NCBI GenBank assembly: GCA_025463925.1
Contig: JAODBK010000091.1
Coordinates: 1-64,000 of the forward strand
Origin: Acidimicrobiales bacterium
Lineage (GTDB): Bacteria; Actinomycetota; Acidimicrobiia; Acidimicrobiales; AC-14
Length of the DNA stretch: 64,000 bases
Direction: 5' to 3'
Of the stretch, positions 60,215-64,000 are shown one piece after another. A model generated the notes under the pieces. It had not been told where the DNA came from. It saw nothing but the letters and a program-made list of their open reading frames with translations, and did not search any database. Positions within the stretch are counted from its first letter, which is position 1; every line of letters starts with the position of its first letter. The position numbers and the translations under genes were made by a program.

Positions 60215-61561
60215 ATGCCCAGGCCGCCGATGCCGAGCCATGACCACGCGGTCGACATGTCCGACAGCCACAGCAGCCGCGTCAACGTGATCGAGCTGGT
60301 GGGGTGGAAGCGGCGCGTCCTGGAGTTGGGCTGCGCCACCGGCCAGGTGTCGCAGGTGCTGCGGGAACGGGGATGTGAGGTCGTCGGGATCGAGGTCGAC
60401 CCTGAGGCGGCCAAGCTCGCCGCGGAAGCCTGCGATGCGGTGATCGTCGGCGACATCGAGCAGCTCGACCTCGGTGTCGAGCTCGGCGACCGGCAGTTCG
60501 ACGTGATTCTGGCCGCCGGCGTGCTCGAGCACCTCCGCGATCCGGCCGAAGTCCTGACCGGGCTCCGGCGGTTTCTCGCGCCGGACGGCTACATGGTCGT
60601 CTGCGCCCCGAACGTTGCTCACGGCAGCGTGCGTCTGGCACTGCTGCAGGGCTCCTTCCCGTACAGCGACGTGGATCGGTACGACGGCCAGCAGCTCCAT
60701 TTCTTCACCCGCAGCTCGCTGGTCGACATGCTCGAGCAGTCGGGCTTCGACGTGGCGCACATCGACGACGTCGTCGTCCCGTTGTCCGCCTCCGGCGTGC
60801 CGTTCGACGCCGGCGCGGTGCCGGCGGAGCTCTTGGCCGAGCTCGAGCAGGACCCGGACGCACGGGTCGCCCAGTTCGTCGCGGTGGCCTTCGTCGCGGT
60901 CACGCCACCAGCCGCCATCCCCCGCTTGTTGCAACGGCTGAGCCGTCGCCTCGCCGGGCTCGAGCGCAGCCACGGTGAGGCGGAGCAGCTTCGGGACCTC
61001 GCCGGCCAGGCGGAACAGCTGGCGCTTGCCAACGAGGAACTCCAGCTCCGCCTGTTCGATGCGCGTGACGCCCTCGTTCGCTCACAGCACGAGCACGAGA
61101 ACGTGCGGGTCCACCGCGACGCCATCGCCGAGGAGTCCGGCCGCCGGGCGCAGGTGATCCTCGACATCGAGGACCATGTCGCCGACCTCAGCGCCGAGGT
61201 CGAGTTCCAGCGCTCAGTGGCCAACGGGGCGCGGGCCCGGCTCGCGGCAGTGGAAGAGGACGCACGCGCAGCCCGGGCCGCGGTCCGAGCAGCCGAGGAG
61301 GACGCCCGCACGAGCCGCGCCGCGCTCGAAGCAGCCGAGGACGACGTCCGCGCCGTCCGCGCCGCCCTCGAAGCCGCCGAGGCCGACGCGCGGACGAGCC
61401 GGGGCGCGCTCGGCGACGCGGAGGCGCGGAACGCGTTGCACGCTCGCCAGCTGGAAGAGTCGGAGCGTCTCTTGCACGAGATCCATTCATCGAGGCTGTG
61501 GCGCGTCGCGACGCCGTACCGCCGCTTCGTCGAAGTTCTGCGAGTGGCGCGCGGTCGGTGA
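60215..61561 (+). CDS. SAM-dependent methyltransferase with C-terminal coiled coil
   Basis: Residues 1-230 form a class I methyltransferase: RRVLELGCATGQVSQVLRER (motif I), VVGIEVDPEAAKLA, VILAAGVLEHLRDPAEVLTG and HFFTRSSLVDMLEQSGFDV. The remaining 210 residues are an almost pure coiled coil of Ala, Arg and Glu heptads with repeated AAEEDAR-type units, ending in LWRVATPYRRF, a tail seen in polysaccharide glycosyltransferases. ATG 60215 has GAGGAGG upstream. The stop overlaps the next gene (GTGA). A role in capping or decorating a surface glycan, with chain length set by the coiled coil, is inferred. Confidence 0.85.
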   Translation: MPRPPMPSHDHAVDMSDSHSSRVNVIELVGWKRRVLELGCATGQVSQVLRERGCEVVGIEVDPEAAKLAAEACDAVIVGDIEQLDLGVELGDRQFDVILAAGVLEHLRDPAEVLTGLRRFLAPDGYMVVCAPNVAHGSVRLALLQGSFPYSDVDRYDGQQLHFFTRSSLVDMLEQSGFDVAHIDDVVVPLSASGVPFDAGAVPAELLAELEQDPDARVAQFVAVAFVAVTPPAAIPRLLQRLSRRLAGLERSHGEAEQLRDLAGQAEQLALANEELQLRLFDARDALVRSQHEHENVRVHRDAIAEESGRRAQVILDIEDHVADLSAEVEFQRSVANGARARLAAVEEDARAARAAVRAAEEDARTSRAALEAAEDDVRAVRAALEAAEADARTSRGALGDAEARNALHARQLEESERLLHEIHSSRLWRVATPYRRFVEVLRVARGR

Positions 61562-63123
61562 TATCGGTCGTCGCAGCGCTCGCCGATCCGGCGCCGACCG
61601 ACCTTCAGCGGTGTGTGGATTCGGTGCTTGCCCAGGAGGGGGCCGACTGGGAGCTGTGTCTCGTGCACGACGGCCCGCCCAGGCCCTCGGTGCGGTCCGT
61701 CCTCGACCGTTGCGCGGCCGCCGATCCGCGGGTCCGGGTTCATCACCGCGTCGAGCACGGCGGCCGGGCCGCGGCGGCGAACGACGGGATCGCCATGGCC
61801 GTGGGCGACTATGTCGCCTTCGTCGACGTCGACGGCGTGCTGGCACCCGGCGCGCTGCTCGAGGCGGCGCAGGTCATCGAAGCCAATCCGGACGTCGACC
61901 TCCTGTACACCGACGAGGCCGGGACAAGCGGCGACGACCTGACCCGCGCCACGTTCTACAAGCCGTCATGGTCGCCCGAGTATCTCCGGGGATGCATGTA
62001 TCTGGGCCACCTCTGCATCTACCGGCGGGCCGCGCTCGAAGAGGTGGGCGGCCTGCGATCCGAGCTCGAAGGCGCGCATGAGTGGGACCTGGCCCTTCGG
62101 GTGACGGAGCGTACGAACCGGGTCGTCCACGTGCCCGGAGTGCGGTATTGCAGTCGACAGCCGGCGGCGACGCCCGGCGCAGGATGGACCCGCGTACCGG
62201 GCGCGCTGAACAACGCTCGCCGGGCGATCGACGACCATCTGGCTCGGACGGGTGTCGCCGGGCACGGTGAGCCCACCGAGGTCGACGGCTGGTTCCGAGT
62301 GCGGCGCGAGATCTTGGGTGACCCGATGATCAGCGTCATCGTGCCCACCGCCGGTTGGAAGCGGATTGTGCGCGACCAGATGACCGACCTCGTCATCAAC
62401 TGCCTCACCAGCGTCCTGTCCCGCACGCGGTACGACCACTTCGAGGTGCTCTGTGTCGTGGAACAGGGCGACGACGAGACGGCGTCTCGCGTGTTGCGCC
62501 TGGGCGACGACCGCGTCAGGGTCGTCACGGCGGCCCCACCGTTCAACTTCTCGGCTCGGGTGAACACGGGCGTCGCTCACGCGACGGGCTCGCATGTCGT
62601 CCTGTTGAACGATGACACCGAAGTGTTGGCCGACGATTGGATGACGTTGATGCTCGAGCAGTCGCAGCAGCCGGATGTCGGTGCCGTCGGCGCAAAGCTG
62701 CGTTACGAGGACGGGCGGATTCAGCACGCCGGCGTGGTGGCAATCGATGGCCGGCCGACGCATGTTCTTCGTTCCTGCGACGGCCGTGGCTACTTCGGCA
62801 ACCTCCATCTGAACCGCGAGTACGCCGCGGTCACCGGTGCCTGCATGATGACGAGGCGGGATGTCTTCGAGGAGGTCGGAGGATTCAACCCCCGGCTGAC
62901 GCCCAACTACGACGACATCGACTACTGCTACAAGGTCTTCACGCGCGGCTATCGAATCGTCATGGCCATGGCGGCCGAGCTGTACCACTTCGAGTCGTCG
63001 ACGCGGGGTGACGTCGCCGGCAGCGTGGCCGAGCTCGAGGGATTTCTCGACTTGTGGGGCGGGGATTTCGTGCCCGACCCGTACTACAACCCGCAGTTCA
63101 AGACTCCGAACTGCGAGGTCTGA
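61558..63123 (+). CDS. Two-domain family 2 glycosyltransferase
   Basis: The 521-residue protein has two GT-A domains. The first begins VISVVAALADPAPTDLQRCV and has YVAFVDVDGVLAPGALL with a DxD-type site. The second starts MISVIVPTAGWKRIV, then VVLLNDDTEVLADDWMTLML and MMTRRDVFEEVGGFNP with YDDIDYCYKV. Such twin enzymes often add two sugars in turn during O-antigen or glycan synthesis. GTG 61558 overlaps the methyltransferase stop. GTG 61498 is an alternative start. Confidence 0.9.
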   Translation: MISVVAALADPAPTDLQRCVDSVLAQEGADWELCLVHDGPPRPSVRSVLDRCAAADPRVRVHHRVEHGGRAAAANDGIAMAVGDYVAFVDVDGVLAPGALLEAAQVIEANPDVDLLYTDEAGTSGDDLTRATFYKPSWSPEYLRGCMYLGHLCIYRRAALEEVGGLRSELEGAHEWDLALRVTERTNRVVHVPGVRYCSRQPAATPGAGWTRVPGALNNARRAIDDHLARTGVAGHGEPTEVDGWFRVRREILGDPMISVIVPTAGWKRIVRDQMTDLVINCLTSVLSRTRYDHFEVLCVVEQGDDETASRVLRLGDDRVRVVTAAPPFNFSARVNTGVAHATGSHVVLLNDDTEVLADDWMTLMLEQSQQPDVGAVGAKLRYEDGRIQHAGVVAIDGRPTHVLRSCDGRGYFGNLHLNREYAAVTGACMMTRRDVFEEVGGFNPRLTPNYDDIDYCYKVFTRGYRIVMAMAAELYHFESSTRGDVAGSVAELEGFLDLWGGDFVPDPYYNPQFKTPNCEV

Positions 63124-63138
63124 GACTCGGCGACCGCC

Positions 63139-64000
63139 TCACCATACGACTGACGAGTCGAAGTACGTCCCGTCGGTGACGGGTCGGTAGTCGAGCAGAT
63201 CGCGTGCCTTCGCGACGCTGACCAGGCTCTCGTTGCCGGCCGTGTGGTTGGGCACGTCGGGCCACGACGACGCCAGGTACTGCTGGACATCGACGATCTC
63301 CGAGTCGACGTGCGCGTCACAGAGGTTGAAGACCTCGCTGTCGAAGTCGGCGGTCGTCCGAAGGGCGCGAGTGAAGCCGTCGAGCAGGTTCTCGATCGAC
63401 GTGCTCACGTACAGGTTGTTCGGCGTACTGGAGCGGAAGGCTGGATACTCCAAGCGGAACGCCATGCTCTGCGTCCGGGCGGGTTGCGTGCGCGAGGCGG
63501 TGGTCATGTACTCCTCGAAGGCCTTCTTCAACGCTCCGTACGCCGTCTGGCCATCTTCGACGGTCGGGCAGTAGTTCGATTCGAGGATGGGAAACTCGTC
63601 GATTCGAAACGGGTCGTTGATCCGGTAGACCTGCGCCGACGAGGCGAACACGAACTTCGCCACGCCCGCGTCGCGCGCCGCCTCGAAGACATTGACCGCG
63701 CCGTCGTAGTTGATGCGTTGGAAATCCTGCGGGGCGGTACCTGGCGCATGGGGGTGGGCGATCCCGGCCAGATGGATGACGGCGTGACTGCCCCGGAACC
63801 GTTCCGCCAGCGCGGACCGGATGTCGAGGATGTCGTCCCACGTGGGGCGGAGGAGCCCGAGTCGGGTCAGTGCCGGCTCGATGCGGCGCTGGGCGGTGTG
63901 GATCCGTCGGGCGGCCGCGCTCGCGGTGGCCGATCGCGAGGTGCCGAGGTGCCGTCGACGCAGTGTGTTCACGACCCGTCCGCGCAGCCGATCGAAGACG
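63139..64000 (-). CDS. NAD-dependent epimerase/dehydratase (SDR), partial at right edge
   Basis: The protein has the extended SDR core: GSHAVIHLAGIAHPH, FVFASSAQVYRINDPFRIDE with the catalytic Ser region, and TAYGALKKAFEEYM with the YxxxK pair. The C-terminal part (FRLEYPAFRSSTPNNLYV) is the substrate side. The expected N-terminal GxxGxxG loop is not visible in the residues before VIHLAG; the frame is open to the window edge, so the N-terminus may lie beyond. It likely makes or changes a nucleotide sugar for the adjoining glycosyltransferase. Confidence 0.8.
   Translation of the reverse strand, partial: VFDRLRGRVVNTLRRRHLGTSRSATASAAARRIHTAQRRIEPALTRLGLLRPTWDDILDIRSALAERFRGSHAVIHLAGIAHPHAPGTAPQDFQRINYDGAVNVFEAARDAGVAKFVFASSAQVYRINDPFRIDEFPILESNYCPTVEDGQTAYGALKKAFEEYMTTASRTQPARTQSMAFRLEYPAFRSSTPNNLYVSTSIENLLDGFTRALRTTADFDSEVFNLCDAHVDSEIVDVQQYLASSWPDVPNHTAGNESLVSVAKARDLLDYRPVTDGTYFDSSVVW

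Overview
The window is high-GC DNA with frequent GTG and TTG starts, tightly overlapping genes and several actinobacterial marker genes (bldC, clpS next to a DUF2017 gene, a CtaC-cytochrome c fusion, a NlpC/P60 protein with cell-wall-binding repeats). It most likely comes from a chromosome of an Actinomycetota member, perhaps of the Acidimicrobiia type. The lineage is inferred from gene content, not from a marker comparison.

Layout. 1-10 kb: glycosyltransferases, a secreted protein, a lipoprotein divergent from an ECF sigma factor with a membrane-anchored tail, then purF-purM-receiver-lipoprotein-pyrE-S15 hydrolase. 10-16 kb: a valine/leucine dehydrogenase plus fused 2-oxoacid dehydrogenase E1 operon, bldC, a HAD hydrolase, and a cell-wall NlpC/P60 protein whose leader resembles a cyclic-di-GMP-I (GEMM) riboswitch. 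15.9-18.1 kb: tRNA-Glu, tRNA-Asp and tRNA-Phe, then clpS-DUF2017-(S51-like + CysRS-type helical domain). 18-29 kb: a respiratory locus with ctaA, ctaB, a shadow set (a subunit I-like protein lacking the oxygen-reducing centre, a subunit III-like protein and a membrane blue-copper protein), a thioredoxin lipoprotein, the complete ctaC-D-E-F-G set and a second thioredoxin lipoprotein. 29-30.3 kb: a methyltransferase and a truncated methyltransferase.

30.3-38.3 kb looks like an accessory island with less extreme base composition and long non-coding stretches. It holds two secreted proteins with seven Cys-pair repeats each (one continuing into a pentapeptide-repeat helix), a 16-bp perfect hairpin, two copies of one palindrome, a TetR/cupin/VOC cluster in which the cupin is frameshifted, a GNAT acetyltransferase and an EXORDIUM/PHI-1-like secreted protein. 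38.3-47.5 kb returns to core genes: an ABC exporter, serS, sdhC-sdhD without sdhA-sdhB, topoisomerase IB, csbD, a GGDEF response regulator, mscL, a dehydratase remnant, an acyl-ACP desaturase behind a perfect operator palindrome, and a rhomboid protease.

47.5-55.4 kb is a potassium-uptake operon in the order DUF4118 protein, 46-aa membrane protein, kdpF-A-B-C-D, with no kdpE. After a tRNA-Lys comes a small region (kinase-like protein, zinc ribbon, orphan FtsX-like permease) bracketed by an imperfect inverted repeat. The right end encodes cell-surface glycan genes: a methyltransferase with coiled coil, a two-domain glycosyltransferase and a partial epimerase.

The most unusual content is the shadow oxidase set. 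It keeps both predicted low-spin haem ligands but has lost every CuB ligand, the cross-linking Tyr and the haem a3 ligand, and a type-1 copper protein sits where subunit II would be. Second is the GEMM-like leader, with a diguanylate cyclase gene in the same window.
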